Position numbers and translations under genes: made by a program. Shown here piece after piece: positions 7,604 through 16,161 of a stretch of DNA of 64,000 nt. This DNA is from CAWGJF01 sp963715745. Its GTDB lineage: Bacteria; Bacteroidota; Ignavibacteria; Ignavibacteriales; Ignavibacteriaceae. Each line of letters opens with the position of its first letter. The first letter of the stretch is position 1. A model generated the notes under the pieces. That model saw only the letters and a list, made by a program, of their open reading frames with translations. It had not been told where the DNA came from and did no database searches. The stretch lies in assembly GCA_963715745.1 (NCBI GenBank), contig OY970271.1, positions 2,356,001-2,420,000 on the forward strand, in the 5' to 3' direction.

Positions 7604-8039
7604 TAATATTTTTCCAATACACAAAAAAATAACTTCCACAAAGTTTTGCCCGTCAAGCTAAAAAATGATTCAAGCATTTAATGGTTTTTGTATTAGTATT
7701 TCATTGGACTTTATGTGCAACTTTATATTTAAATTTTATATTCTGTAATCTTTACTTGTTGCTGAATTACATATTTACATTTCTTAATTTTACAAGTAAA
7801 TAAATAACGTAAGGCAATTATTTTTTTAGCGTGAAATTTTTTGTTTTATTTTTGTGTCAATGTGTCTAAATAAAAATAATTGTTAAACATAAAATACTTT
7901 TCTTGTTTAGTATTTGAATTAACAAAGGGGTTGAGATGTTATGTTTACAACTTAATATAGTTTTTTCTTCTTCTTTTTTTATACTTTCCTAATAGCATAT
8001 TTAAATTCAATAAAGATTTAATAAAAAAAGGAGAATGAA
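7604..8039. other. Intergenic region before the frameshifted T9SS gene
   Basis: Very AT-rich, with no credible ORF or structured RNA. TATTTTTG at 7847-7854 is an exact match to the Bacteroidota -7 element TAnnTTTG, but it would give a leader of about 180 bases and no TTG lies at the expected -33 position. The ribosome site for the next gene (AAGGAG) is at the right edge, six bases before the ATG. Confidence 0.5.
7847..7854 (+). promoter_or_regulatory. Possible -7 promoter element (TAnnTTTG)
   Basis: TATTTTTG matches the Bacteroidota primary-sigma -7 consensus exactly, upstream of the T9SS cargo gene at 8040. No good -33 TTG/TTTG is found 19-21 bases upstream, and such short motifs occur by chance in AT-rich DNA. 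Confidence 0.3.
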
Positions 8040-8981
8040 ATGAAAACAGTTTTACTATTCTGTTCAATATTATTTGTTAAAGCTACAACAGCTCAAACAC
8101 CGCAATGGGAATTTATGGGTTTGGCAGGTGAAGAAATATATGATATTGCAATTGATGATAGCAATAATGTTTATGTAGCTTCCTGGACGGGTGTTTTTAA
8201 ATCAACTGATAACGGAGTTTCGTGGACATTTAAAATTAATGGATTACAAGTTGGATCGGTTAACAAGCTCTTTATTGATTATGAAGGGAATATTTATTTG
8301 TGTGGTTCTGCTAATTTTCCAGGATTTGGGTTATATAAATCAAGTGATGGCGGGGAAAATTGGGTTGGAATTGCAGACACACTTAATAGTAATCCTACCA
8401 ATTATTTTTTCGATTTCACAATAATACCAAACGAACAGGGCGGTATTATTTATGTTAGTAATGAGCACGGTGTTTACAGGTCAATAGATAACGGGATTAC
8501 CTGGCAAAGTACAAATTTTACGGACCCGGGAGCAACTGATATAGGAATAAACACAAATGGTTATATGTTTTTTGGAAATAATACAGCTCCATGGTTTGGT
8601 ATATATCGCTCAACAGATTTAGGTTTGAACTGGGAAAGACATACATTTCTTGGAGTAAGTGCAATGGTTTATTTAAGAGATGGGTCTATTCTGGCGGGTT
8701 GTTATGATCCTGGCACTTCCGAGGCTGGAATTTATAAAACTACAAATAATGGTGATAGTTGGTTTAATACAAATACTTTTTCAGGACTATATTTAGCTTG
8801 GGATTTTGCTCTCGACAATAATGATGATATCTATGTTACGTTTGTTGGTGCTGTTTTCCTTTCTACAAATAATGGAACTTCTTGGATAGATTATGGATTG
8901 ACAGGACCTCCAACGACTTGCCTTGCTATTGATACAAGCGGATATGTATGGGCCGGGTTCACATCAGGATGGTGTATATAG
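8040..8981 (+). CDS. T9SS-exported BNR/YCF48-like repeat protein, N-terminal part (frameshifted gene)
   Basis: This is the 5' part of a gene split by a one-base shift. Residues 1-18 are a signal peptide (MKTVLLFCSILFVKATTAQ). About six beta-propeller-like repeats follow, each with an Asp-box-like core such as SSDGGENW, SIDNGITW, STDLGLNW, TTNNGDSW and STNNGTSW. These repeats are common in sialidase-like and YCF48-like secreted proteins. In this frame the ORF runs into a stop shortly after GYVWAGF. Dropping one G of the GGG at 8955-8957 joins it to the downstream ORF as ...GYVWAGSHQDGVYRTVG..., giving a normal 511-residue protein. The 5' context has a good ribosome site. Confidence 0.75.
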   Translation: MKTVLLFCSILFVKATTAQTPQWEFMGLAGEEIYDIAIDDSNNVYVASWTGVFKSTDNGVSWTFKINGLQVGSVNKLFIDYEGNIYLCGSANFPGFGLYKSSDGGENWVGIADTLNSNPTNYFFDFTIIPNEQGGIIYVSNEHGVYRSIDNGITWQSTNFTDPGATDIGINTNGYMFFGNNTAPWFGIYRSTDLGLNWERHTFLGVSAMVYLRDGSILAGCYDPGTSEAGIYKTTNNGDSWFNTNTFSGLYLAWDFALDNNDDIYVTFVGAVFLSTNNGTSWIDYGLTGPPTTCLAIDTSGYVWAGFTSGWCI

Positions 8982-9576
8982 AACTGTAGGAAGAACCGTG
9001 CCCGTTGAACTTGTATCATTTTCTGCTGATGTAGATAATAATAATGCTTTACTTAGATGGATTACTGCATCAGAGATAAATAATAGGGGATTTGATGTTG
9101 AGAGAAAAGTAATCGATAATCGGTCATCGGTAATTAGAGGTTGGGAAAAAATTGGTTTTGTTGCTGGCTTTGGAACAACAACAGAAAATAAAGCCTACTC
9201 ATTTGTTAATGAAAATGTTAGTAATAGGACTTACATATACAGATTGAAGCAAATTGATTTCGATGGAAGCTATGAATATTCTGATATATTAGAAGTTGAA
9301 GTTAGAATTCTTTCTGAATTTTTCCTTTCACAAAATTATCCTAATCCTTTTAACCCAAGTACTACTATTTCCTACTCAATAAAAGATGCAGGTGTTGTTC
9401 AAATAATAATATATGATATACTTGGTAATAAAGTTGCAACTCTTGTTAATGAACAAAAGCAAGCAGGAGCATTTTCAGTTGAGTTCGATGCAAGTAAACT
9501 TCCAAGTGGAATTTATTTCTATCAACTTAAAACAGGAGGCTTTATAGATATAAAAAAGATGATACTACTCAAGTAG
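8956..9576 (+). CDS. C-terminal part of the same T9SS cargo: FN3-like linker plus type A sorting domain
   Basis: This open frame continues the gene above after the shift at 8955-8957. It has no start of its own that makes sense. The sequence begins SHQDGVYRT and then PVELVSFSADVDNNNALLRW, the opening of the roughly 100-residue linker domain shared by most T9SS cargo here. The sorting domain (last ~80 residues) carries LSQNYPNPFNPSTTI, a YDILGNKVATLVNE strand and the end PSGIYFYQLKTGGFIDIKKM. The loop VERKVIDNRSSVIRGWEKIGF is longer than in the paralogues. The C-terminal signal should direct export through the outer-membrane T9SS translocon and surface anchoring. A strong terminator follows. 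Confidence 0.75.
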   Translation, partial: GSHQDGVYRTVGRTVPVELVSFSADVDNNNALLRWITASEINNRGFDVERKVIDNRSSVIRGWEKIGFVAGFGTTTENKAYSFVNENVSNRTYIYRLKQIDFDGSYEYSDILEVEVRILSEFFLSQNYPNPFNPSTTISYSIKDAGVVQIIIYDILGNKVATLVNEQKQAGAFSVEFDASKLPSGIYFYQLKTGGFIDIKKMILLK

Positions 9577-9600
9577 TAGTTTAAAAAAGCAACCACCCTC

Positions 9601-9627
9601 AGGTCGGGACAAGCTCCCGGCCTTTTT
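9601..9627 (+). terminator. Rho-independent terminator after the T9SS gene
   Basis: AGGTCGGGA (9601-9609) pairs with TCCCGGCCT (9615-9623) in a 9-bp GC-rich stem with one G-T pair and a 5-base loop, followed by TTTTT. It lies 25 bases after the stop. Confidence 0.85.
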
Positions 9628-9889
9628 ATTATTTGTAAACCGGGATAATACTGGATTTATATTTATAGTTAACAAAAGAAAAATTTATCAGCTACTAAAA
9701 CAAGTGAACCAGCATTAAATTGGAATTAAGTAGAAATTATTTATTGTTAGTCAATATATAAGCAATAACTATCCGCTTATTTTTTCGCCAACACTGTTTA
9801 CGGCGGATATTTGTATTAAATTTATTCTTCAGAAAATAATCTCATTTATTCTTATCTTTGTTGATTAAAACCCATTATTCTAAATACTT
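9628..9889. other. Intergenic region upstream of trpS, with a second hairpin and a promoter-like element
   Basis: No ORF is supported. ATAAGC (9758-9763) and GCTTAT (9775-9780) form a short stem followed by six Ts. TATCCGC (9770-9776) can alternatively pair with GCGGATA (9803-9809). TATCTTTG at 9853-9860 is an exact TAnnTTTG element and would place the trpS transcript start roughly 20 bases before the ATG. The hairpins lie upstream of that point, so they are unlikely to control trpS. Confidence 0.4.
9853..9860 (+). promoter_or_regulatory. Probable -7 promoter element for the trpS operon
   Basis: TATCTTTG matches TAnnTTTG exactly and is 30 bases before the trpS ATG, a normal distance. No TTG is at the expected -33 position, so the upstream half is weak or missing. 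Confidence 0.45.
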
Positions 9890-10870
9890 ATGAAGAAAAA
9901 AAGAATTTTGAGTGGAATGCGTCCGACCGGTAAATTACATATCGGTCATTACGTTGGAGCCCTCGAAAACTGGATTAAGCTGCAGAAAGAATATGAAAGC
10001 TACCACCTGATTGCGGATTATCACGTGCTTACAACTGATCTTGAAACAAAAGATGTTTATCAAAACACAATTGAAATGTTGATTGACTGGCTTGCCGCAG
10101 GTCTAAATCCAAAAACCAGCCCAATGTTCAGACAATCACAAATTAAAGAACATACAGAACTTTATCTGATTTTTAGCATGCTGGTAACTGTAAACCGGCT
10201 TGAAAGAAATCCAACAATAAAAGATCAGGTAAGAGATTTACATATTGAGCAGGTGATTTACGGACATCTCGGTTACCCTGTGTTACAGGCTGCAGATATT
10301 TTACTTTACAAAGGAGATGCAGTTCCTGTTGGCGAAGACCAGGTACCCCACGTTGAAATTACACGAGAGATCGCCCGGAAGTTTAATAATCAATATGGAA
10401 AGGTTTTTCCCGAACCCGAACCATTGCTAACGAAGTTTGCACGTCTGCCCGGAATTGACGGAAACGCAAAGATGAGCAAGTCTCTTGGTAACACGATACT
10501 ATTATCTGATGAGCCTGAAGTTGTAAAAGCAAAATTAAGAAAAGCAGTTACTGATCCTTTAAAAGTTAGAAAACATGATCCCGGCAGACCCGAAATATGT
10601 TTAATATTTTCGTACCACAAAAAATTTAATCCTGATGAAGTTCCTGAAATTGAAAAAGATTGCAGATCAGGAGCACTTGGCTGTGTCGATTGTAAATTGA
10701 GATGTTCTGAAAAAATATCATCTTTTCTGGAACCCATAATTGAAAAAAGAAAATATTACGAAAAAAACATTGATGAAGTTAAAGATGTGCTTGCCGAAGG
10801 AGAAAAAAAAGGTTCTGAAGTTGCAAGGCAAACAATGGTTGAAGTAAGAGAAAAAATGAAGATGGGCTGA
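9890..10870 (+). CDS. trpS: Tryptophanyl-tRNA synthetase with a four-cysteine iron-sulfur type motif
   Basis: A 326-residue class I synthetase that charges tRNA-Trp. RILSGMRPTGKLHIGHYVGAL contains the HIGH box (17-20), and GNAKMSKSLGN carries the KMSKS box (194-198). Its length matches bacterial TrpRS. Near the C-terminus, Cys237, Cys258, Cys265 and Cys268 are spaced C-x20-C-x6-C-x2-C, close to the [4Fe-4S] motif known in Thermotoga maritima TrpRS (C-x22-C-x6-C-x2-C). The cluster there lies near the anticodon-binding region. A fifth Cys is at 272. trpS heads a tight operon: scpA starts two bases after its stop. Confidence 0.96.
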   Translation: MKKKRILSGMRPTGKLHIGHYVGALENWIKLQKEYESYHLIADYHVLTTDLETKDVYQNTIEMLIDWLAAGLNPKTSPMFRQSQIKEHTELYLIFSMLVTVNRLERNPTIKDQVRDLHIEQVIYGHLGYPVLQAADILLYKGDAVPVGEDQVPHVEITREIARKFNNQYGKVFPEPEPLLTKFARLPGIDGNAKMSKSLGNTILLSDEPEVVKAKLRKAVTDPLKVRKHDPGRPEICLIFSYHKKFNPDEVPEIEKDCRSGALGCVDCKLRCSEKISSFLEPIIEKRKYYEKNIDEVKDVLAEGEKKGSEVARQTMVEVREKMKMG

Positions 10871-10872
10871 AA

Positions 10873-11595
10873 GTGTATAAAATTAAATTAGATCAATTTG
10901 AAGGTCCACTCGATTTACTTCTCTTTTTTATCAGAAGAGATGAGTTAGATATTTACGACATACCGATTTCAAAAATCACTAAAGAATTTCTCGAATATGT
11001 CAACCTGATTAAAATGCTTGACCTTGAAACTGCCGGTGATTTTATCCTGATGGCTTCAACTTTAATGCACATAAAAGTTCGGATGCTTCTGCCGCGTGAA
11101 GTTGATGAAAAAGGTGAAGAAATTGATCCGCGTGAGGAGTTAGTCAGAGCTCTTCTTGAATATAAAAAGTATAAAGAAATGTCTGAAGAGCTTTCTTTTT
11201 TCGAATCGAATCAGAGAAAGTTAAAATTCAGAGGAAACTTTTCTGCTGATTTAAAAGAGAATCCTGAAGAACTTAATGTTCTACTTAAAAATGTTACAGT
11301 ATTTGATCTTGCTAAAGCTTTCCGGTTTGCAATTGACCGGATTTCTGATGTACAACCTGTGCATGAAGTTCAGAAAATTCAGGTTACAATTGATGAACAA
11401 ATGGAATTGATACTTTCGCTTCTTGAACAAAATTTTGAAATTCACTTTTTAAAATTGATAGAAGATATGAATGAAAAGATCAGGATTGTTGTAACATTTG
11501 TTGCGCTGCTTGAACTGGTAAAAATGGGGAAAATAGGAATTAAAGAAACACCTGAGTTTAACGATTTTATTTTGATGAGGATAAATAATGGATAG
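10873..11595 (+). CDS. scpA: Segregation and condensation protein A
   Basis: A 240-residue kleisin subunit of the bacterial SMC condensin. The N-terminus YKIKLDQFEGPLDLLLFFI and the following DELDIYDIPISKITKEFLEY are canonical ScpA. The C-terminal winged-helix region ends with FVALLELVKMGKIGIKE. ScpA bridges the two SMC head domains and recruits ScpB, helping origin segregation and chromosome compaction. The start is GTG, two bases after the trpS stop. The 3' end overlaps scpB by eight bases, consistent with coupled translation of the two partners. The smc gene is not in the window. Confidence 0.95.
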   Translation: MYKIKLDQFEGPLDLLLFFIRRDELDIYDIPISKITKEFLEYVNLIKMLDLETAGDFILMASTLMHIKVRMLLPREVDEKGEEIDPREELVRALLEYKKYKEMSEELSFFESNQRKLKFRGNFSADLKENPEELNVLLKNVTVFDLAKAFRFAIDRISDVQPVHEVQKIQVTIDEQMELILSLLEQNFEIHFLKLIEDMNEKIRIVVTFVALLELVKMGKIGIKETPEFNDFILMRINNG

Positions 11596-12238
11596 CATTT
11601 ATAATTCAGTAATCGAAGCCTTAATATTTTCATCAGATGAACCTTTGCAGACTTCTGAAATTATAAGAGCAATTAAAGGAATTGACGGTGACGATACAGA
11701 AGTAACTTCTGAAGATATTGGCAAAGCTGTTGAAACACTCAATGCAAATTATTCGTCGCAAAATAATTCATTCAGAATTGTTGGAATTGCGAATGGTTAT
11801 ACTTTTGCAACTACAGAAGAGAATGCTAAATATGTCGGATTTCTTTCTTCCGAAAAAGCAAAAAGAAGATTGAGTCAGGCTGCTTTGGAGACACTAGCAA
11901 TCATTGCTTACAAACAACCGGTTACAAAGCCTGAGCTTGAAACTATCAGAGGAGTTAATTCAGATTATATTTTGAGCACTCTTTTGGAAAAAAATCTGAT
12001 CACAATTAAAGGCAGAGCTGAAACCGTTGGCAGACCATTGCTTTATGGAACAACAAACGAGTTTCTGAAATATTTTGGTTTAAATAATTTAAGTGATCTG
12101 CCAAAACCCCGCGAGATTGAAGAAATAATGAATGACGATGATTTTATCGAACAGAAAAGAAAAATTATGATGAATGTAATTGAAGAAAATCTTGAAAATG
12201 AAACCCCGGAAGCATCAGACAATGAAAGTGAGAATTAA
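11588..12238 (+). CDS. scpB: Segregation and condensation protein B
   Basis: A 216-residue partner of ScpA with two winged-helix domains. NSVIEALIFSSDEPLQTSEI opens the first. The second contains LSQAALETLAIIAYKQPVTKPELE and IRGVNSDYILSTLLEKNLI, which are family signatures. GRPLLYGTTNEFLKYFGL closes the core. An acidic tail of about 45 residues follows. ScpB dimerises, binds the ScpA central region and regulates the SMC ATPase. It overlaps scpA upstream and the pseudouridine synthase start downstream, so trpS-scpA-scpB-rluB form one coupled unit. Confidence 0.95.
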   Translation: MDSIYNSVIEALIFSSDEPLQTSEIIRAIKGIDGDDTEVTSEDIGKAVETLNANYSSQNNSFRIVGIANGYTFATTEENAKYVGFLSSEKAKRRLSQAALETLAIIAYKQPVTKPELETIRGVNSDYILSTLLEKNLITIKGRAETVGRPLLYGTTNEFLKYFGLNNLSDLPKPREIEEIMNDDDFIEQKRKIMMNVIEENLENETPEASDNESEN

Positions 12239-12941
12239 TAAATTTCTTGCAGAGAGTGGAATTGCTTCACGCAGGAAATCTGAAGAGTTTATTTTACAGG
12301 GAAGAGTATTAGTAAATAATAAAGTAGTTACTGATCTCTCACGAATGGTTGATGCAGAAAGGGATATAATTTTTTTTGATGGTGAAAAAGTAAAACCGAA
12401 AAAAAATATTTATATCCTGCTTAATAAACCCAGGGGATATATTTCTTCCACGGATGACGAACGAAACAGGAAAACTGTTTTGGATATTGTTAAATCGAGA
12501 GAAAGAATCTTTCCAGTTGGCAGATTGGATTATAATACGACGGGTGTACTTTTGCTTACAAATGACGGTGATTTTTCTCAACTTCTGACTCATCCTAAGA
12601 ACAAAGTCCCCAGAGAATATGAAGTGAAATTAGATAAAATCCTTGAAGAAAATGATAAGGATAAACTTTTATCTGGAATTTATCTTGAGGGTAAAAAAGG
12701 AAAATTTCTAAATATCAAAAATTTAAAATCAAGGGACCAAAAATATTTCTTAATTTCATGCGAAGAGGGAAGAAATCATTTTATAAAAAGAATGTTCGAA
12801 AAGCTGGGATATACAGTTGTAAATTTAAATCGTTCCGGATTTGCCGGAATTAAAGCAGACATTCCCGTTGGGTCATTCAGAAATTTAAACAAAGATGAAG
12901 TTAGAAAACTTTTTTCAACATATTTTAAAAATAAAAATTAA
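12222..12941 (+). CDS. rluB: 23S rRNA pseudouridine synthase, RluB/RsuA family
   Basis: About 239 residues from the ATG at 12222; an ATG 14 codons upstream extends only into a Lys-rich, non-conserved stretch within scpB. An S4 RNA-binding domain (about 3-50) opens VRINKFLAESGIASRRKSEE. The RsuA-type catalytic domain follows, with ILLNKPRGYISSTDDE and GRLDYNTTGVLLLTNDGD, in which Asp103 should be the nucleophile. It converts a uridine in 23S (or 16S) rRNA to pseudouridine. Whether it is RluB, RluE, RluF or RsuA cannot be fixed by eye, but the scpAB-rluB order is widely conserved and favours RluB. Confidence 0.88.
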   Translation: MKVRINKFLAESGIASRRKSEEFILQGRVLVNNKVVTDLSRMVDAERDIIFFDGEKVKPKKNIYILLNKPRGYISSTDDERNRKTVLDIVKSRERIFPVGRLDYNTTGVLLLTNDGDFSQLLTHPKNKVPREYEVKLDKILEENDKDKLLSGIYLEGKKGKFLNIKNLKSRDQKYFLISCEEGRNHFIKRMFEKLGYTVVNLNRSGFAGIKADIPVGSFRNLNKDEVRKLFSTYFKNKN

Positions 12942-12960
12942 AGCTGCTCCCGGAGGATAA

Positions 12961-14463
12961 GTGGAAACAAATCAAACCGATATAAACGTACTTATAAAAC
13001 GAAGATTTGAAGAACTAAGCGAACTTGAACAAAAAGGTTTTAATCCTTTTGCATATTCATTTGATGTTGAATCATTTTCATCAGAAATTAAAAATGAATT
13101 TAAAGAAGGTGAAACAAAAAATGTAAAGATTGCCGGAAGAATTATGGCAATTAGAAGGATGGGGAAGGCTTCTTTTGCACACATAATGGATAATAAAGGA
13201 AGAATCCAGATTTATTTAAAGAAAGATGAAATTGGAGAATCGTACGAAGCATTTAAGCTGATGGATATAGGAGACATAATCGGGGTTGAAGGTTTTGTAT
13301 TCAAGACAAAAACCGGTGAAACATCAGTTCATGTAAGATCGCTTCAACTTTTAGCAAAATCGATTCGCCCTTTACCCATCGCAAAGGAAGCAACAGATGA
13401 ATCAGGTAACAAAGTTATCTACGACCAGTTTGCTGATAAAGAATTAAGATATCGTCAACGCTATGTTGATTTGATTGTGAATCCTGAAGTGAAAAAAGTT
13501 TTTGAATCGAGAAGCAGAATTGTAAGTGCAATGAGAAACTTCCTCGATTCAAAAGGATATCTTGAAGTTGAAACTCCCATATTACAGCCATTGTATGGCG
13601 GAGCTGCTGCGCGTCCGTTTGTAACTCATCATAATACTCTTGATACTGATTTATACCTGCGGATTGCCGATGAACTTTACCTTAAAAGATTAATTGTGGG
13701 GGGATTTGAAGGAGTTTATGAAATTTCAAAAGATTTCAGAAATGAAGGAATGGATAAATTTCATAATCCTGAATTTACAATGATGGAACTTTATGTTGCT
13801 TATAAAGATTATGAATGGATGATGAATTTAGTTGAAGAAATGGTACAGCATATTTGTCATAAAGTATTTAATAAGATTGAATTTGAGTATGATGGAAAAA
13901 TCGTAAATTTTAGTTCTCCCTGGAAGCGTGTGAGTTATGTTGAAGCAATAAAAGAAAAAACAGGAGTTGATGTTTTATCAGCAACTGAAGATGAGTTAAA
14001 ATCGACAGCAAAAAACATTGGAATTGATTTAAAAGGAATAGGCGGCAGAGCAAAACTGATTGATGAAATATTTAGTGAAGCAGTAGAAAAAAATCTCGTT
14101 CAACCAACTTTCATAGTTGACTACCCATTAATACTTTCGCCGCTTGCAAAGAAGCACAGAAGCAAAGAAGGCCTGGTAGAAAGGTTTGAAGGTTATGTTG
14201 CCGGAAAAGAATTGTGCAACGCTTTTTCAGAATTAAATGATCCTATTGATCAAAGGAAAAGATTTGATGAGCAGGTAAAACTTCGTGAAGCAGGAGATCT
14301 TGAAGCTCACCAGATCGATGAAGATTATATCCGTTCACTTGAATTTGGAATGCCTCCAACTGCCGGATTAGGAATTGGTATTGACAGGCTTGTTATGTTA
14401 TTGACAAATCAAATCTCCATCCGGGATGTTATATTTTTCCCTCAGATGAAACCGGAGTTATAA
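12961..14463 (+). CDS. lysS: Lysyl-tRNA synthetase, class II
   Basis: A 500-residue class II synthetase. The GTG start has GGAGG immediately upstream. The N-terminal OB-fold (about 50-150) that reads the anticodon includes VKIAGRIMAIRRMGKASFAH. The catalytic domain has motif 1 around RSRIVSAMRNFLDSKGYLEVETP, motif 2 with FRNEGMDKFHNPEFTMMELY and motif 3 with GLGIGIDRLVMLLTN. PLYGGAAARPFVTHHN is typical of LysRS. It attaches lysine to tRNA-Lys. It is 20 bases downstream of the pseudouridine synthase gene and probably shares the trpS promoter. Confidence 0.97.
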   Translation: METNQTDINVLIKRRFEELSELEQKGFNPFAYSFDVESFSSEIKNEFKEGETKNVKIAGRIMAIRRMGKASFAHIMDNKGRIQIYLKKDEIGESYEAFKLMDIGDIIGVEGFVFKTKTGETSVHVRSLQLLAKSIRPLPIAKEATDESGNKVIYDQFADKELRYRQRYVDLIVNPEVKKVFESRSRIVSAMRNFLDSKGYLEVETPILQPLYGGAAARPFVTHHNTLDTDLYLRIADELYLKRLIVGGFEGVYEISKDFRNEGMDKFHNPEFTMMELYVAYKDYEWMMNLVEEMVQHICHKVFNKIEFEYDGKIVNFSSPWKRVSYVEAIKEKTGVDVLSATEDELKSTAKNIGIDLKGIGGRAKLIDEIFSEAVEKNLVQPTFIVDYPLILSPLAKKHRSKEGLVERFEGYVAGKELCNAFSELNDPIDQRKRFDEQVKLREAGDLEAHQIDEDYIRSLEFGMPPTAGLGIGIDRLVMLLTNQISIRDVIFFPQMKPEL

Positions 14464-14545
14464 TATTAGAACCGTCCGGCAAATACCAGATTGTTTTTAT
14501 TGTTCTAATTCACTAATTAGTGATTAAATTTATTTTGGAGTTGAA

Positions 14546-16159
14546 ATGAATAAAAAGAATTTCAGGATACCGATTCTGATTATAGTATTGGTTCTTGGAA
14601 TAGTGCTTGGGATTGAATTAGAAAACATTTTTTCTGACGACAGTCTTCGTGAAAGCATTCGAAAATTTGATGATGTATTAACTTATACCGAAGAATATTA
14701 TGTTGAAGACGTCGACACTCAGCATCTTGTTGAATCTGCAATTAATGGAATGCTCGACGATCTGGATCCGCATTCAATTTATATTCCTGCTAAAGAAATG
14801 TCCGGAGTGGAAGAATCTTTTAGAGGAGATTTTGATGGTATCGGAATAGAATTCCAGATTGTTGATGATACGCTTACAGTTGTTTCAGCAATCAGCGGCG
14901 GACCTAGTGAAGCACTTGGAATTTTACCCGGTGACAGAATTGTAAAAATAGAAGATAAAAGTTGTATTGGAATTACAAATGAACAGGTATTACAAAAACT
15001 GAGGGGCAAAGCAGGAACAAAAGTGAATGTTTCGATAAAAAGAAATGGTGTTAAAAATTTAATTGATTATAAAATCACTCGCAACAAAATTCCTCTCTAT
15101 TCAGTTGATACACATTTCATGCTAAAAAATAATACTGGTTATGTTAGTGTATCACGTTTTTCTGAAACTACATTTGATGAACTTATGGCCGCTTTGAAAG
15201 ATTTAAAAAATTCAGGAATGAAGCAATTAATACTTGATTTAAGAGGAAACCCCGGTGGATTGCTTCAGCAGGCTGTTGATGTTTCAGATCTTTTTATCAA
15301 AGGAAAAAAGAAAATAGTTTACACAAAAGGCAGAAGAACTGATTTAAATGAAGAATTCTTTGCTGAGAAAACTTATCCTTATGAAGATATTCCTTTAATT
15401 ATCTTAATTAACCAGGGCAGTGCAAGTGCTAGTGAAATTGTAACGGGTGCTGTTCAGGATTGGGATAGGGGACTTATAGTTGGAGAAACTTCTTTCGGAA
15501 AAGGACTGGTTCAAAAGCAATTTCCGCTTCAGGATAATTCAGCAATCCGTTTAACAATTTCTGACTATTTTACTCCATCCGGCAGATTAATTCAACGCGA
15601 CTACAAACATAAAAAGAATAAAGATGAATATTATTCCGAAATTTCTGATCGAAAGGAAGTTGAAGGTGATAACCTGGAACATACAGCAGAAGAAGATTCG
15701 ACAAAGCCTGAATTTAAAACTGCCGCAGGCAGGATTGTTTATGGTGGAGGAGGAATTACGCCGGATTATATTGTAAAATCAGAAGATATTTCTGAATATA
15801 CCAGAAATCTTTTAAGACAAAATATATTTTACCAGTATTCACTTCTATATCTGGAATCGAATGAACAAAAAATTAAGCAACAGTTTGGGGATGATCTGTC
15901 AAAATTTGTAGATGATTTTAATTTTACAGATTCAGATGTTAGAAGCCTTATTAAATTTGCTGAAACCAAAGATGTAAAATTTATAAAGAATGATTTTGAA
16001 GGAGATAAAAATTATATTAAGACTCGCTTAAAGGCTCAAATTGCAAGAAATTTCTGGAAGAATAAAGGCTGGTATAGTGTTATGTCTTCGGTAGATAATC
16101 AACTGCAAAAAGCTTTAACCTTATTTGATGAAGCAAAACATCTTGCAGATCTTAAATAA
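14546..16159 (+). CDS. S41-family carboxy-terminal processing protease with PDZ domain (CtpA/Prc type)
   Basis: A 537-residue envelope protease. An N-terminal hydrophobic anchor (about residues 7-25) is followed by the S41 N-terminal helix bundle with LDDLDPHSIYIPAKEM. A PDZ domain (about 90-175) contains GIGIEFQIVDDTLTVVSAI and GPSEALGILPGDRIVKI. The protease core has LILDLRGNPGGLL and NQGSASASEIVTGA, where Ser294 and Lys319 (in TSFGKGLVQ) form the expected Ser/Lys dyad 25 residues apart. A C-terminal extension of about 170 residues is helical. It probably trims or degrades periplasmic proteins from their C-termini. It starts 82 bp after lysS, so an internal promoter is possible. Confidence 0.93.
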   Translation: MNKKNFRIPILIIVLVLGIVLGIELENIFSDDSLRESIRKFDDVLTYTEEYYVEDVDTQHLVESAINGMLDDLDPHSIYIPAKEMSGVEESFRGDFDGIGIEFQIVDDTLTVVSAISGGPSEALGILPGDRIVKIEDKSCIGITNEQVLQKLRGKAGTKVNVSIKRNGVKNLIDYKITRNKIPLYSVDTHFMLKNNTGYVSVSRFSETTFDELMAALKDLKNSGMKQLILDLRGNPGGLLQQAVDVSDLFIKGKKKIVYTKGRRTDLNEEFFAEKTYPYEDIPLIILINQGSASASEIVTGAVQDWDRGLIVGETSFGKGLVQKQFPLQDNSAIRLTISDYFTPSGRLIQRDYKHKKNKDEYYSEISDRKEVEGDNLEHTAEEDSTKPEFKTAAGRIVYGGGGITPDYIVKSEDISEYTRNLLRQNIFYQYSLLYLESNEQKIKQQFGDDLSKFVDDFNFTDSDVRSLIKFAETKDVKFIKNDFEGDKNYIKTRLKAQIARNFWKNKGWYSVMSSVDNQLQKALTLFDEAKHLADLK

Positions 16160-16161
16160 AA

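Noticed and set aside
9758..9809. Attenuator or T-box-like control of trpS
   Set aside because: The alternative pairing (9770-9776 with 9803-9809) lies downstream of the T-run, and the likely promoter (9853) lies after the whole structure. There is no T-box sequence.
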